From CAWDLX01 sp963753485 (GTDB taxonomy: Bacteria > Actinomycetota > Actinomycetes > Mycobacteriales > Micromonosporaceae), in the NCBI GenBank assembly GCA_963753485.1, contig CAVWCL010000001.1, positions 62,001 to 126,000 on the forward strand: DNA of 64,000 nt. The letters are read 5' to 3'. The position numbers were made by a program, and so were the translations under genes. The notes under the pieces were generated by a model. It made no database searches, was not told the DNA's origin, and worked only from the letters and a program-made list of their open reading frames with translations. Position 1 is the first letter of the stretch. Every line of letters starts with the position of its first letter. Below are positions 34,559-43,932 of this stretch, piece by piece.

Positions 34559-35215
34559 TCACCGGGGAGCGGGCGGAGGGTCGGCGATGGCGATCCGCGC
34601 CCGTGGCAGGTGACGCCGGTATGGGCTGACCGTCGGATCGCTGGCGACCCAGAACCGCCACGCGACATCGTGTGCCGCCGCCACCCCGACCCGCGGGCCG
34701 GTGGCGATCCGGGCGGCCGGCACCGGATCGCCGGGGCTGAGCTTCAGCGGGCCGGACCCGTCCAGCAACGCCGTACCGTTGGCCCGGCCGTCGATGCCGA
34801 GCGCCAGCGTCAGGCGGCCCGGGCCGCGGGCGAGGTCGCGGTCGCGTCGGGCCCCCGGCCGGCGCGAGCGGGCCAGCTCCAGGCCGTGGGTGACCTCGCC
34901 CGAACGCAGCAGGACCGCGGCCGCCGACCCCGCCGCGCCACAGACGACGTTGAGGCACCAGTGCATGCCGAAGACGAAGTACACGTACGCGTGGCCCGGC
35001 GGGCCGAACATCACGGCGTTACGCGGAGTCGGGCCGCGGTGTGCGTGCGAGGCCGGATCGGTACCGTCGCCGGCGTACGCCTCGACCTCGGTGAGCCGGA
35101 TCCGCACCTCGCCGGTGCTCAGCTCGCAGCCGAGCAGCGCGCGGGCCGCGGCCGGCACGGGTCCGGCGAGCCGCTCGGCCAGACTCAGCGGGGAACGACG
35201 CGGTCGGCGGTCCAC
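34559..35215 (-). CDS. 3-methyladenine DNA glycosylase (AAG/MPG type)
   Basis: A 218-residue alkyladenine DNA glycosylase that removes alkylated and deaminated purines. Family blocks are ARALLGCELSTGEVRIRLTEVEAYAGDGTDPASHAHRG, NAVMFGPPGHAYVYFVFGMHWCLNVV and RDLARGPGRLTLALGI; the catalytic Glu is in TEVEAY. The GTG start lies 31 bases inside argH, so the gene is the last of the arginine transcript. This argH-AAG linkage recurs in actinomycetes, although the roles are unrelated. Confidence 0.93.
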   Translation of the reverse strand: MDRRPRRSPLSLAERLAGPVPAAARALLGCELSTGEVRIRLTEVEAYAGDGTDPASHAHRGPTPRNAVMFGPPGHAYVYFVFGMHWCLNVVCGAAGSAAAVLLRSGEVTHGLELARSRRPGARRDRDLARGPGRLTLALGIDGRANGTALLDGSGPLKLSPGDPVPAARIATGPRVGVAAAHDVAWRFWVASDPTVSPYRRHLPRARIAIADPPPAPR

Positions 35216-36621
35216 CCGCGCCAGCTCTCGATCTGGTCCTCCACTGTGGCGAGTTGGTCGGCGACCGGCCCTGGTCCGGTCGAGCCCGGGGTCGCCCGGG
35301 CCGCCAACGCGCCGGGCACCGACAGCACGGAGCGCACCTGCGGCGTCAGATGGGCCGAGACGGTCGCGAGATCCACATCGGACACCTCATCGAGGGCGCA
35401 CTCGCGAGCGACGCACAGCGCCACCAGGGATCCGGTGATCTCGTGGGCCTCCCGGAACGGTACGCCGTTGCGCACCAGCCACTCGGCCACCTCGGTCGCC
35501 AGGGTGTAGCCGAGCGGCGCGGCCCGGGCCAGCCGGTCCACCCGCACCGTCATGGTCGAGATCAGGCCGGCCAGCGCGGGCAGGACCAGCTCGAGGGTGT
35601 CGACCGCGTCGAAGGCCGGTTCCTTGTCCTCCTGCATGTCCCGGTCATAGGTGAGCGGCAGCCCCTTGAGCATGCTGAGCACGGTGACCAGTCCGCCGAT
35701 GAGCCGGCCGGCCTTGCCGCGGGCCAGTTCCGCGATGTCCGGGTTCTTCTTCTGCGGCATGATCGAGGAGCCGGTGGCGAAGGCGTCGTCCAACTCGACC
35801 CAGCCGAACTCGGTCGAGGTCCAGAGCACCACCTCCTCACCGAGTCGGGACAGGTGCACCCCGACGAGCGCCGCGACGAAGAGGAACTCGGCCACGAAGT
35901 CGCGGTCGGCCACCGCGTCCATCGAGTTCGCCGCGGCGGTGGTAAAGCCCAGCTCCCTCGCCACCTGCACCGGGTCCAGCGGCAACGAGGAGCCGGCCAA
36001 CGCGCCGGCACCGAGCGGAGAGTACGCGCACCGGGCGTCCCAGTCGCGCAACCGGTCCAGATCGCGCAGCAACGGATGCACATGGGCCAGCAGGTGGTGG
36101 CCGAACGAGACCGGCTGGGCGTGTTGCAGGTGGGTCATCCCGGGCGCGGGCGTCTGCACGTGGCGGGCCGCCTGCTCGACCAGAGCGTCCGCCAGCTCAA
36201 CCAGGCGGGCGGCCACCCCACGGGCGTGGTCGCGCAGGTAGAGCCGCAGATCGGTGGCGACCTGATCGTTGCGGGAGCGGCCGGCCCGAAGCTTGCCGCC
36301 CAGCGTGCCCAGCCGCTCCAGCAGGCCCCGTTCCAGCGCGGTGTGCACGTCCTCGTCCTCGACCGTCGGCCGGAACTGACCGGAGGCGCAGGACGCCTCC
36401 AGGTCGTCGAGGGCAGCCAGGGTCCGACCGAGCTCGTCCGCGTCGAGCAGGCCGGCCCGCGACAGCACCCGCGCGTGCGCCCGGGAGGCGGCGAGGTCGT
36501 AGGGCGCGAGTCGCCAGTCGACCTGAACGCTGACCGACAGCCGCGCCAGGGCCTCGGCGGGGCCGCCGCGGAACCGGCCACCCCACAGCCGTACCGACGG
36601 CGCCGGCTGGGCGGCGCTCAT
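35185..36621 (-). CDS. argH: Argininosuccinate lyase
   Basis: The final enzyme of arginine synthesis, splitting argininosuccinate to arginine and fumarate, 478 residues. The N-terminus LWGGRFRGGPAEALARLSVS and the fumarase-superfamily signature GSSIMPQKKNPD, carrying the catalytic Ser loop, are intact. ATG at 36621 follows GAGGAGACCCTGAC. It lies 106 bases after argG, the largest gap in the operon; CCGTATACG in that gap may mark a weak internal promoter. Confidence 0.97.
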   Translation of the reverse strand: MSAAQPAPSVRLWGGRFRGGPAEALARLSVSVQVDWRLAPYDLAASRAHARVLSRAGLLDADELGRTLAALDDLEASCASGQFRPTVEDEDVHTALERGLLERLGTLGGKLRAGRSRNDQVATDLRLYLRDHARGVAARLVELADALVEQAARHVQTPAPGMTHLQHAQPVSFGHHLLAHVHPLLRDLDRLRDWDARCAYSPLGAGALAGSSLPLDPVQVARELGFTTAAANSMDAVADRDFVAEFLFVAALVGVHLSRLGEEVVLWTSTEFGWVELDDAFATGSSIMPQKKNPDIAELARGKAGRLIGGLVTVLSMLKGLPLTYDRDMQEDKEPAFDAVDTLELVLPALAGLISTMTVRVDRLARAAPLGYTLATEVAEWLVRNGVPFREAHEITGSLVALCVARECALDEVSDVDLATVSAHLTPQVRSVLSVPGALAARATPGSTGPGPVADQLATVEDQIESWRGWTADRVVPR

Positions 36622-36727
36622 GTCAGGGTCTCCTCGCCGGGAGTGTGCGGACGGGCACTGCCCTAACGTATACGGTCCGGCCGCCGGCGTTCGCGCGGTG
36701 CGGCGCCGGTCGGCGGTCAGGATCAGC

Positions 36728-37930
36728 TCAACGTCGGCTCAACCGGGCGTCGCGGGCCGCGGCCAGCCGGCTCGGCAGTCCCCACAGCTCGACGAAGCCG
36801 CGGGCCAGCGACTGGTCGAAGAGGTCGCCCTCGTCGTAGGTGGCCAGCCCGAAGTCGTACAGCGACGCCGGTGACCGGCGGCCGGTGACCACGGCCCGGC
36901 CGGCGTGCAGGGTGAGCCGCACCTCGCCGGAGACGAACCGCTGCGATGACTCGACGAACGCGTCCAGGGCACCCTTGAGCGGTGAGTACCACAGGCCGTC
37001 GTAGACGAGTTCCCCCCACCGTTGGTCGACACCGCGCTTGAACCGGGCCAGATCCCGCTCCATGGTGACGTTCTCCAGCTCCTGGTGCGCGGTGATCAGC
37101 GCAATCGCGCCCGGCGCCTCGTACACCTCCCGGCTCTTGATGCCGACCAGCCGATCCTCCACCAGGTCGATGCGGCCCACGCCGTGCGCGCCGGCCCGCC
37201 GATTCAACTCGTCGATCGCCTGGTACGGCGTGTGGGCCACCCCGTCGACGGCCACCGGCACGCCCTGGTCGAAGGTGATGACCGCCTCGTCCGGCGCGCG
37301 GGGCACCCCCGGATTCTGCGTGTACGCGTAGACCTCCTCCGTCGGCGCGGTCCAGATGTCTTCCAGGAAACCGGTTTCGACGGCACGACCCCACAGGTTC
37401 TGGTCGATCGAGTACGGCGAGCGGTGGCTCACCTCGATCGGAAGGCTCTTCTCCTGCGCGTAGGCGATCGCCTTGTCCCGGGTCCAGGCGAAGTCCCGGG
37501 CCGGTGCGATGACCCGCAGGTGTGGCGCCAGGGCCGCGAGGCCGACCTCGAAGCGGACCTGGTCGTTGCCCTTGCCGGTGCACCCGTGCGCCACCATGGT
37601 GCCGCCGTGCGCCGCCGCCGCGGCGACCAGGTGACGCACGATCAGGGGGCGTGACAACGACGACAGCAGCGGATACCGATCCATGTACAGGGCGTTGGCC
37701 CGCAGCGCCGGCAGGCAGAAATCCGTGGCGAACTCCTCCTTCGCGTCCACCACCTCGGCTTCGACCGCTCCGCACGCCAGCGCGCGCTCGCGGATCACCT
37801 GCATGTCCTCGCCCTGGCCGACGTCGACCGCAACCGCGATCACCTCGGCGCCGGTCTTCTCGGTGAGATATCCGATCGCGACCGAGGTGTCCAGACCCCC
37901 CGAGAACGCGAGCACAACCCGTTCCTTCAT
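36728..37930 (-). CDS. argG: Argininosuccinate synthase
   Basis: ATP-dependent ligation of citrulline and aspartate, 400 residues. The N-terminal ATP pyrophosphatase loop LAFSGGLDTSVAIGYL is followed by the citrulline/aspartate lines ARDFAWTRDKAIAYAQEK, SIDQNLWGRAVE and GIKSREVYEAPGA. It starts three bases after argR, and its N-terminus (MKERVVLAFSGG) is the standard family start. Confidence 0.97.
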   Translation of the reverse strand: MKERVVLAFSGGLDTSVAIGYLTEKTGAEVIAVAVDVGQGEDMQVIRERALACGAVEAEVVDAKEEFATDFCLPALRANALYMDRYPLLSSLSRPLIVRHLVAAAAAHGGTMVAHGCTGKGNDQVRFEVGLAALAPHLRVIAPARDFAWTRDKAIAYAQEKSLPIEVSHRSPYSIDQNLWGRAVETGFLEDIWTAPTEEVYAYTQNPGVPRAPDEAVITFDQGVPVAVDGVAHTPYQAIDELNRRAGAHGVGRIDLVEDRLVGIKSREVYEAPGAIALITAHQELENVTMERDLARFKRGVDQRWGELVYDGLWYSPLKGALDAFVESSQRFVSGEVRLTLHAGRAVVTGRRSPASLYDFGLATYDEGDLFDQSLARGFVELWGLPSRLAAARDARLSRR

Positions 37931-37933
37931 TCG

Positions 37934-38458
37934 TCATTCCCCCTCGTGGGTAGGCGCGGACGCGCCCCATCGCAGCAACGTCGCGGCCAGCGCCGCGCCG
38001 GCCGAACCGCCCGGCGGCTCGGGAGTACGGACCACGATCACGACGGTGTCGTCGCCGGCGATGGTGCCGACCACCTCCGGCAGCCCGGAGCGGTCCAAGG
38101 CGCTGGCGAGAAACTGCGCGGCCCCCGGCGGTGTCCGCAGCACCGCCAGGTTGCCGCTGGCGTCGGCGCCGGTCAGCAGCTCCCGCAGCATGCGCCGCAG
38201 GCGTTCGGGTGCCTGCTCGGCCGAGCGGAGCGGGCCGGTGCCCTCCGCCGGCACCACGTAGGCGGCCGCACTGCCGTCGGTGCCGCGCAGCTTCACCGCG
38301 CCCAGCTCCTCCAGGTCCCGGGAGAGAGTCGCCTGAGTGGTGGCGAAGCCCTCGGCCGCGAGCAGGTCGGCCAGCTCACCCTGCGAATGCACCCGGCGGC
38401 TGCGGATCAGCGCCGCGATGCGGGCGTGCCGAGCCGCCTTGGAGACCGGCGGGGTCAC
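37934..38458 (-). CDS. argR: Arginine repressor
   Basis: A 174-residue ArgR. The N-terminal winged helix contains the recognition region FATTQATLSRDLEELGAVKL, and the C-terminal oligomerisation domain has VVGTIAGDDTVVIVVR, where arginine binds between subunits. The GTG start overlaps the argF stop (GTGA). ArgR hexamers act on paired ARG boxes; two matching palindromes lie upstream of argC, implying autoregulation of the whole operon. Confidence 0.97.
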   Translation of the reverse strand: MTPPVSKAARHARIAALIRSRRVHSQGELADLLAAEGFATTQATLSRDLEELGAVKLRGTDGSAAAYVVPAEGTGPLRSAEQAPERLRRMLRELLTGADASGNLAVLRTPPGAAQFLASALDRSGLPEVVGTIAGDDTVVIVVRTPEPPGGSAGAALAATLLRWGASAPTHEGE

Positions 38459-39378
38459 GCCGGCACACCAAGCAGGAACGCGAGCAACGCCTTCTGTACG
38501 TGCAGCCGGTTCTCCGCCTGGTCGAACACGGCGCTGCCGGGGCCATCGAGGATCTCGTCGGTGATCTCCGCGCCGCGGTGCGCGGGCAGACAGTGCAGGA
38601 CGACGACGTGGGCCGCCGCGCCGCTCAGCAACCCAGCATTCACCTGGTACGGCAGGAACTGGCGCTCGGCCCGATCGGGCGGTTGCCCCATCGAGGTCCA
38701 GGCGTCGGTGGCGACCGCGTCCGCGCCGGCCACCGCCGCGACCGGATCGGTGAGCACCGCCACCGAGCCGCCGGTGCGGTTCGCGATCGCCCGGGCGGCG
38801 CAGACCACCGCCGGGTCGGGCTGATGCCCCGCCGGCCCCGCGACCCGCACGTGCAGGCCGGCCGTCGCCCCGGCGAGCAGGTACGAGTGGGCCATGTTGT
38901 TCCCGGCGTCACCGAGGTAGGCCAGCCGCCGCCCGCCGGTACCGCCGAGATGCTCCCGCAGGGTGAGCAGGTCGGCGAGCAGCTGGCACGGGTGGAACCC
39001 GTCGGTGAGCGCGTTCACCACCGGCACGCTGGCCCCGGCCGCCGTGGCGGCCAGCGTCTGATCGGCGAAGGTCCGCATGACGATGGCCCGCACGTACCGG
39101 GAGAGCACCCGCGCCGCGTCGCCCGGCGTCTCCCCCCGGTCGGCGTGCGTGCTGCGGGTGTCCACCGCGATCGCGTGGCCGCCGAGGTCCGCGATGCCCA
39201 CATCGAAGGAGAGCCGGGTGCGCAGGCTCCGCTTGTCGAAAAGCAGCGCGACCGACTGCGGGCCGGCGAGCGGCTTGAGCGCGAACCGGTCCGCCTTCAT
39301 CGCGGCGGCGAGATCGAGCACCGCGGACTGTTCGGCCGCGGACAGGTCGTCGTCGCGCAGGAAGTGTCGCGGGCTCAC
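38455..39378 (-). CDS. argF: Ornithine carbamoyltransferase
   Basis: Carbamoylates ornithine to citrulline, 307 residues. The carbamoyl-phosphate loop is KRSLRTRLSF, a variant of the STRTR motif (SLRTR), the next block is HPCQLLADLLTL, and the ornithine-binding line is LHCLPAHRG. The GTG start overlaps the argD stop (GTGA). Confidence 0.97.
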   Translation of the reverse strand: MSPRHFLRDDDLSAAEQSAVLDLAAAMKADRFALKPLAGPQSVALLFDKRSLRTRLSFDVGIADLGGHAIAVDTRSTHADRGETPGDAARVLSRYVRAIVMRTFADQTLAATAAGASVPVVNALTDGFHPCQLLADLLTLREHLGGTGGRRLAYLGDAGNNMAHSYLLAGATAGLHVRVAGPAGHQPDPAVVCAARAIANRTGGSVAVLTDPVAAVAGADAVATDAWTSMGQPPDRAERQFLPYQVNAGLLSGAAAHVVVLHCLPAHRGAEITDEILDGPGSAVFDQAENRLHVQKALLAFLLGVPA

Positions 39379-40655
39379 TGCTGCGCTCCCTCACCGGCAG
39401 CGGCCCGGTCCAATGCGGACGGCAGCGCCGCCAGGAACGCGTCGGCCTGCTCGTCGGTGAGGTTCAGTGGCGGGGCGAGCCGTACCGCATCCGGCTGCAC
39501 CGCGTTGGCGAGGAAGCCAGCCGTGCGCAGTCCGGCCACCACGGCCGCCGCCACCGGCGCCCGCAGCACGATGGCGAGCAGCAGCCCGGCCCCCCGCACC
39601 CCGCCGACCAGCCGGTGACCGAGCCGTTCGATGCCCTGGCGCAGCCGCTCCCCGGTGGTCCGGGCCCGGTCGAGCAGATGCTCGTCCTCGATGACCCGCA
39701 GCACGGCCAGCGCCGCCGCGCAGGCGATCGGGTTGCCGCCGAAGGTGGATCCGTGGCTGCCCGGGGTGAGCAACTCGGCCGCCCGGCCGAAGCCGAGGCA
39801 GGCGCCGATCGGTAGCCCGCCACCGAGGCCCTTGGCCAGCGTGACCACGTCGGGCTCGACGCCCTCGGCCTGGTGGGCGTACCAGTACCCGGTTCGCCCG
39901 ACGCCGGTCTGCACCTCGTCGAACGCGAGCAGCGCGCCATGGGCGGTGGCGATCGCGCGGGCGGCGGCGAGGTAGCCGGCCGGCGGCACCAGCACGCCGT
40001 TCTCGCCCTGGACGGGTTCCAGCATCACCATCGCGGTGTCGGCGGTGACCGCCGCGGCCAGGGCCGCAACGTCGCCGTACGGGACGTGCTCCACCGTGCC
40101 GGGCAGCGGTCGGAACGCATCCGTCTTCGCCGGCTGCCCGGTGAGCGCCAGCGCACCCATGCTCCGCCCGTGGAAGGCACCGGCTGCGGCCACCAGGTGG
40201 ATCCGGCCGGTCAGCCGCGACAGCTTGAACGCGGCCTCGGCCGCCTCGGCCCCGGAGTTGGCGAAGAAGACCCGACCCGGCCGGCCGGCCTTGCCTAGCA
40301 GGGCCTCGGCGAGAGCCACCGGCGCCTCGGCCAGGAACAGGTTCGACACGTGGCCCAGGGTCGCCACCTGGCGGCTGACCGCCTCGACCACGGCCGGGTG
40401 GGCGTGTCCCACCGCATTCACCGCGATGCCGGCGAGCATGTCCACATAGGAGTTGCCATGCTCGTCCCAGACGACCGCACCCTGACCACGGACGAGTTCC
40501 AGCGGCGGCGTACCATAATTGTCCATCATGGACGCGGCCCACCGGCGCGCCAGGCTGCCGGCCGCGCCGTCGGGCTCAGCCATACAGGTGTCCCGGCTGC
40601 GCGCGCGCTCACCCACCCGGTCTCCCGGCTGCCCGTACCCACGTGAAGCCCTCAT
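39375..40655 (-). CDS. argD: Acetylornithine aminotransferase
   Basis: A PLP enzyme of the class III aminotransferases, converting N-acetylglutamate semialdehyde to N-acetylornithine. FFANSGAEAAEAAFKLSR binds the cofactor phosphate, FDEVQTGVGRTG carries the PLP Asp, and the Schiff-base Lys is in TLAKGLGGGLPIGA. The ATG at 40655 overlaps the argB stop (ATGA) and gives 426 residues. Another ATG at 40583 would drop 24 unconserved, Arg-rich residues; it lacks a good ribosome site, so the coupled start is preferred with moderate certainty. Confidence 0.95.
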   Translation of the reverse strand: MRASRGYGQPGDRVGERARSRDTCMAEPDGAAGSLARRWAASMMDNYGTPPLELVRGQGAVVWDEHGNSYVDMLAGIAVNAVGHAHPAVVEAVSRQVATLGHVSNLFLAEAPVALAEALLGKAGRPGRVFFANSGAEAAEAAFKLSRLTGRIHLVAAAGAFHGRSMGALALTGQPAKTDAFRPLPGTVEHVPYGDVAALAAAVTADTAMVMLEPVQGENGVLVPPAGYLAAARAIATAHGALLAFDEVQTGVGRTGYWYAHQAEGVEPDVVTLAKGLGGGLPIGACLGFGRAAELLTPGSHGSTFGGNPIACAAALAVLRVIEDEHLLDRARTTGERLRQGIERLGHRLVGGVRGAGLLLAIVLRAPVAAAVVAGLRTAGFLANAVQPDAVRLAPPLNLTDEQADAFLAALPSALDRAAAGEGAQQ

Positions 40656-41542
40656 GACGGCGTCACCATGGTGCCGAATCCCTCATCGGTGAAGACCTCG
40701 AGCAGCACCGAATGGGGCACCCGGCCGTCGACGACGTGGGCCGCCGCGACGCCACCGCGGACCGCCCGCAGGCACGCCTCCATCTTCGGTAGCATGCCGG
40801 CGTCAAGGTGCGGGAGCAGGTCGGTGAGCTCATCGGCGCCGATCTGTGACAGCAGCGACCGCGGGTCGGGGTAGCTGCGGTACAGCCCGGCGACATCGGT
40901 GAGCACGATGAGCTTGCCGGCGCCGAGCGCGACCGCGAGCGCGCCGGCCGCCGTGTCCGCGTTGAGGTTGTGCACCACCCCCTGAGCATCCGGGGCGACG
41001 CTGGCGATCACCGGGATCCGGCCGGCCGAGATGATGTCGGCGACCGCGTCCACATTCACCGCGGCGACGTCACCGACGAGCCCGACATCGACCTCGGCCC
41101 CGCCAACCAGGGCCGAGCGGCGGCACGCGGTGAACAGCCCGGCATCCTCGCCGGACATGCCGACCGCGAACGGCCCGTGCTCGTTGACCAGGCCCACGAG
41201 CTCCCGTCCGACCTGGCCGACCAGCACCATCCGCACCACGTCGATCGCCTCGGGGGTGGTGACCCGCAGGCCGCCGCGGAACTCGGTGGGGATCCCGAGC
41301 CGGGCCAGCATCCGGGTGACCTGCGGGCCGCCACCGTGGACGACGACCGGACGGACGCCGACGTAGCGCAGGAAAGCGAGGTCGGCGGCGAAGGAGCGTT
41401 GCACCTCACGGTCGCCCATCGCGCTGCCGCCATATTTGATCACCATGACCGAGCCGTGCACGCGGGCCAACCACGGCAGTGCCTGCACGAGCGTGCTCGC
41501 CTTGCCCAACGCGATGCCCAGCTCGCGGGTCGTCGTGGTCAC
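40652..41542 (-). CDS. argB: Acetylglutamate kinase
   Basis: Phosphorylates N-acetylglutamate, 296 residues. VIKYGGSAMGD binds the ATP phosphates, VVHGGGPQV the substrate, and HNLNADTAAGALAVALGAGK is the acetylglutamate-nucleotide region. It lacks the extra N-terminal helix common in arginine-inhibited hexamers only if the GTG start at 41542 is right; the 20 residues before IKYGG are present. It begins 13 bases after argJ. Confidence 0.97.
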   Translation of the reverse strand: MTTTTRELGIALGKASTLVQALPWLARVHGSVMVIKYGGSAMGDREVQRSFAADLAFLRYVGVRPVVVHGGGPQVTRMLARLGIPTEFRGGLRVTTPEAIDVVRMVLVGQVGRELVGLVNEHGPFAVGMSGEDAGLFTACRRSALVGGAEVDVGLVGDVAAVNVDAVADIISAGRIPVIASVAPDAQGVVHNLNADTAAGALAVALGAGKLIVLTDVAGLYRSYPDPRSLLSQIGADELTDLLPHLDAGMLPKMEACLRAVRGGVAAAHVVDGRVPHSVLLEVFTDEGFGTMVTPS

Positions 41543-41555
41543 CGCCGGCCGCCAG

Positions 41556-42728
41556 TCACGACGAGTAGGCCGAGTTCTCGTGCACGTACGCCACCGACAG
41601 GTCGTTGGTCCACACCGTGGCGGTGCGCCGGCCGGCGCCCAGGTCGATGACGATGCGCACGTTGCGACCGGTCAGGTCCACCGCGGCCCGGTCGGCGGCG
41701 GCCGCGCCGTTGCGGCACACCCAGACTCCGTTGATCGACACGGCCAGGCCGTCCGGGTCGAAGACCGCCGCCGTCGTGCCGACCGCGGCCAGGATCCGGC
41801 CCCAGTTCGGGTCGGCACCGTAGAGCGCGGCCTTGACCAGGTTGCTGCGGGCCACCGCCCGGGCCACCTCAACCGCGTCGTTCTGATCCCGGGCGCCGGA
41901 CACCTCGATGGCAATGTCCTTTGTGGATCCTTCGGCGTCGGTGAGCAACTGGCTGGCCAGGTCGCGGCAGGCGGCGGTGACCGCGCCGGCCAGCTCGTCG
42001 CCATCCGCGGACACGCCCGAGGCACCACTGGCCAGCAGCAGGACGGTGTCATTGGTCGACTGGCAACCGTCGGAGTCGACCCGGTCGAAGGTGGTCGCGG
42101 TCGCCGCCCGGAGCGCGTCCTCGAGCGCCGCCGAGTCGGCCACGGCATCGGTGGTCAGCACGCAGAGCATGGTGGCCAGGGCCGGGGCCAGCATGCCGGC
42201 GCCCTTGGCCATGCCACCGACCGTCCACCCCTCGCCGGCCACCGCCGTGGTCTTGGGTCGGGTGTCGGTGGTCATGATGGCCTGCGCGGCCACGGCGCCG
42301 CCGTCCCGGCTGAGCCGGCGCACCGCCGCGTCGATGCCGGCGAGCAGCTTCGGCATCGCCAGCCGCTCACCGATCAGCCCGGTCGAGCAGACGGCCACGT
42401 CGGCCGCGCCGACCGCAAGGCGGCCGCCACCGGTGGCGGTCAGCCGAGCCGCCAGGTGCTCCGCGGTCGCGTGCGTGTCCTGGAACCCGGCCGGCCCGGT
42501 GCAGGCGTTGGCTCCGCCCGCGTTGAGCACCACGGCGCGGACGATGCCGGCGCGCAGCACCTGTTGGCTCCAGAGCACCGGCGCGGCCTTCACCCGGTTA
42601 GCCGTGAACACGCCGGCCGCGGTCGTGTCCGGGCCGTCGTTGACCACCAGAGCCAGGTCGAGGCCGGCCGACTTCAGGCCGGCCGCGACCGCGGCCGCCC
42701 GGAAGCCCTTGGCGGCGGTGACGCTCAT
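41556..42728 (-). CDS. argJ: Bifunctional ornithine acetyltransferase / N-acetylglutamate synthase
   Basis: Recycles the acetyl group from acetylornithine to glutamate, giving the cyclic arginine pathway; 390 residues. The self-cleavage site is in GMLAPALATMLCVLTTDA, between Ala185 and Thr186, the new N-terminal Thr being the nucleophile. DRVDSDGCQSTNDTVLLLASG and DPNWGRILAAVG are family blocks. ATG at 42728 follows AAGGCAGGCAG. Confidence 0.97.
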   Translation of the reverse strand: MSVTAAKGFRAAAVAAGLKSAGLDLALVVNDGPDTTAAGVFTANRVKAAPVLWSQQVLRAGIVRAVVLNAGGANACTGPAGFQDTHATAEHLAARLTATGGGRLAVGAADVAVCSTGLIGERLAMPKLLAGIDAAVRRLSRDGGAVAAQAIMTTDTRPKTTAVAGEGWTVGGMAKGAGMLAPALATMLCVLTTDAVADSAALEDALRAATATTFDRVDSDGCQSTNDTVLLLASGASGVSADGDELAGAVTAACRDLASQLLTDAEGSTKDIAIEVSGARDQNDAVEVARAVARSNLVKAALYGADPNWGRILAAVGTTAAVFDPDGLAVSINGVWVCRNGAAAADRAAVDLTGRNVRIVIDLGAGRRTATVWTNDLSVAYVHENSAYSS

Positions 42729-42741
42729 CTGCCTGCCTTTC

Positions 42742-42783
42742 GTTCGCGCTGCGGGGCTCGCACCCGCTCGCTCCTCGCGCTCA
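42742..42783 (-). repeat. 42-bp repeat attached to the argC stop codon, copy 1
   Basis: Read on the minus strand it begins with the argC TGA and continues as GCGCGAGGAGCGAGCGG and then a CGCAGCGCGAAC end. It matches 43933-43974 at 40 of 42 bases, where it begins with the TGA of another gene. A related GAGCGAGCGCAGCGAG sequence follows the cmk stop at 10315-10341. Stop-linked repeats of this type appear widespread in actinomycetes; that is recollection, not shown here. Confidence 0.85.
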
Positions 42784-43794
42784 TGGATGCAGGCCCACAT
42801 CGGCCAGCCCGGCTGCCTCCGGCAGGCCGAGCATGAGGTTGGCGCATTGGACCGCCTGCCCGGCCGCGCCCTTGCCGAGGTTGTCCAGCGCGCTGACCAC
42901 GATGACCCGGCCGGAGTCGAGGTCGACACCCGCTTGCAGGTGGCAGGCGTTGGAGCCGAGGGTGGCCGCGGTGCGCGGCCAGCGGCCCTCGGGTAGGACC
43001 CGGACGAAGCGTTCGCCGCGGTACGCGGCCGACAGCACCTCGCGTACCGACCCGGCGGTGCGCTCGGACCCGGCCGGCCGGGCGGTGACCGTGGCCAGGA
43101 TGCCGCGGGGCATCGGGGCCAGGCCCGGGGTCAGCGAAAGGCTGCGGGCCCCGGTCGCCTGCTTGATCTCCGGCGTGTGCTGATGCGCCCCGACCCGGTA
43201 GGTCGACAGGTCGCCCATCACCTCACTGGCCGACACGTGCGCCGCGGTGCTGCGCCCGGCGCCGGTGGTACCGGACGCGGCGACCACGACCACGTCCTCG
43301 GGGCTGGCCAGCCCGGACGCAAGCAGCGGGGCGAGCGCGAGCGTGACCGCGGTCGCGTAGCAGCCCGGATTCGCCACCCGGGTGGCGGCCGCGATGGCGG
43401 CCCGCTGGCCGGGCAGTTCCGGCAGCCCGTACGTCCAGGCACCGGCGTGGCGGCCGGGGTAGTAGCGGGCCCATGCCGCCGGATCGCGGAGGCGGTGGTC
43501 GGCACCCAGGTCCACCACCCTGGTGTGCTCGGCCAGATCCGCCGCGAGCGCCCCCGACTCGCCCGGCGGCAGGGCCAGGAAGGCGAGATCGGCGTTGGCC
43601 AGCGCGCCCGGGTCGGTCGGGGTGAAGCTGAGGTCGAGGCTGAGCAGGTGGGGATGCACCCGGCCGACCGGCTCGCCTACCTGCGCGTTGGCCATCGCGG
43701 CGGCGAGGTCGAAGTCGGGGTGGCCGGCGATCAGGCGCAGCAGCTCGCCGCCGGCGTAACCGCTGGCCCCGGCGACCGCCACCCGGATTCCCAT
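42781..43794 (-). CDS. argC: N-acetyl-gamma-glutamyl-phosphate reductase
   Basis: NADPH-dependent reductase, 337 residues, first gene of the operon. The dinucleotide loop is VAGASGYAGGELLRL, and the catalytic Cys lies in ANPGCYATAV. The His of VSALDNLGKGAAGQAVQ region is replaced by the usual Asn-Leu-Gly-Lys pattern. The ATG follows GGAGGGCGG, which touches the first of two ArgR-type palindromes. Confidence 0.97.
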   Translation of the reverse strand: MGIRVAVAGASGYAGGELLRLIAGHPDFDLAAAMANAQVGEPVGRVHPHLLSLDLSFTPTDPGALANADLAFLALPPGESGALAADLAEHTRVVDLGADHRLRDPAAWARYYPGRHAGAWTYGLPELPGQRAAIAAATRVANPGCYATAVTLALAPLLASGLASPEDVVVVAASGTTGAGRSTAAHVSASEVMGDLSTYRVGAHQHTPEIKQATGARSLSLTPGLAPMPRGILATVTARPAGSERTAGSVREVLSAAYRGERFVRVLPEGRWPRTAATLGSNACHLQAGVDLDSGRVIVVSALDNLGKGAAGQAVQCANLMLGLPEAAGLADVGLHP

Positions 43795-43805
43795 GATCCG
43801 CCCTC

Positions 43806-43839
43806 CTGCATCACTATGCAGTAGAGCGTATCATCATAC
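43806..43839 (-). promoter_or_regulatory. Tandem ARG boxes and -10 of the arg operon
   Basis: CTGCAT-N4-ATGCAG (43806-43821) and GTAT-N4-ATAC (43828-43839) have centres 20 bases apart, close to two helical turns, the layout bound by an ArgR hexamer. Their TGCAT half-sites resemble published actinobacterial ARG boxes. TATGAT, a fair -10 hexamer, falls inside the distal box, so bound ArgR should block transcription of argCJBDFRGH. Confidence 0.7.
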
Positions 43840-43932
43840 GATCAGCGGTCGGTCGCTTCGTCGGCCGTTCCGGCGGTGCCGAGAATCACACCGGCAGGTC
43901 CAAGGGCGGCTCAGAGTCGAGCTTGCGTCTTT

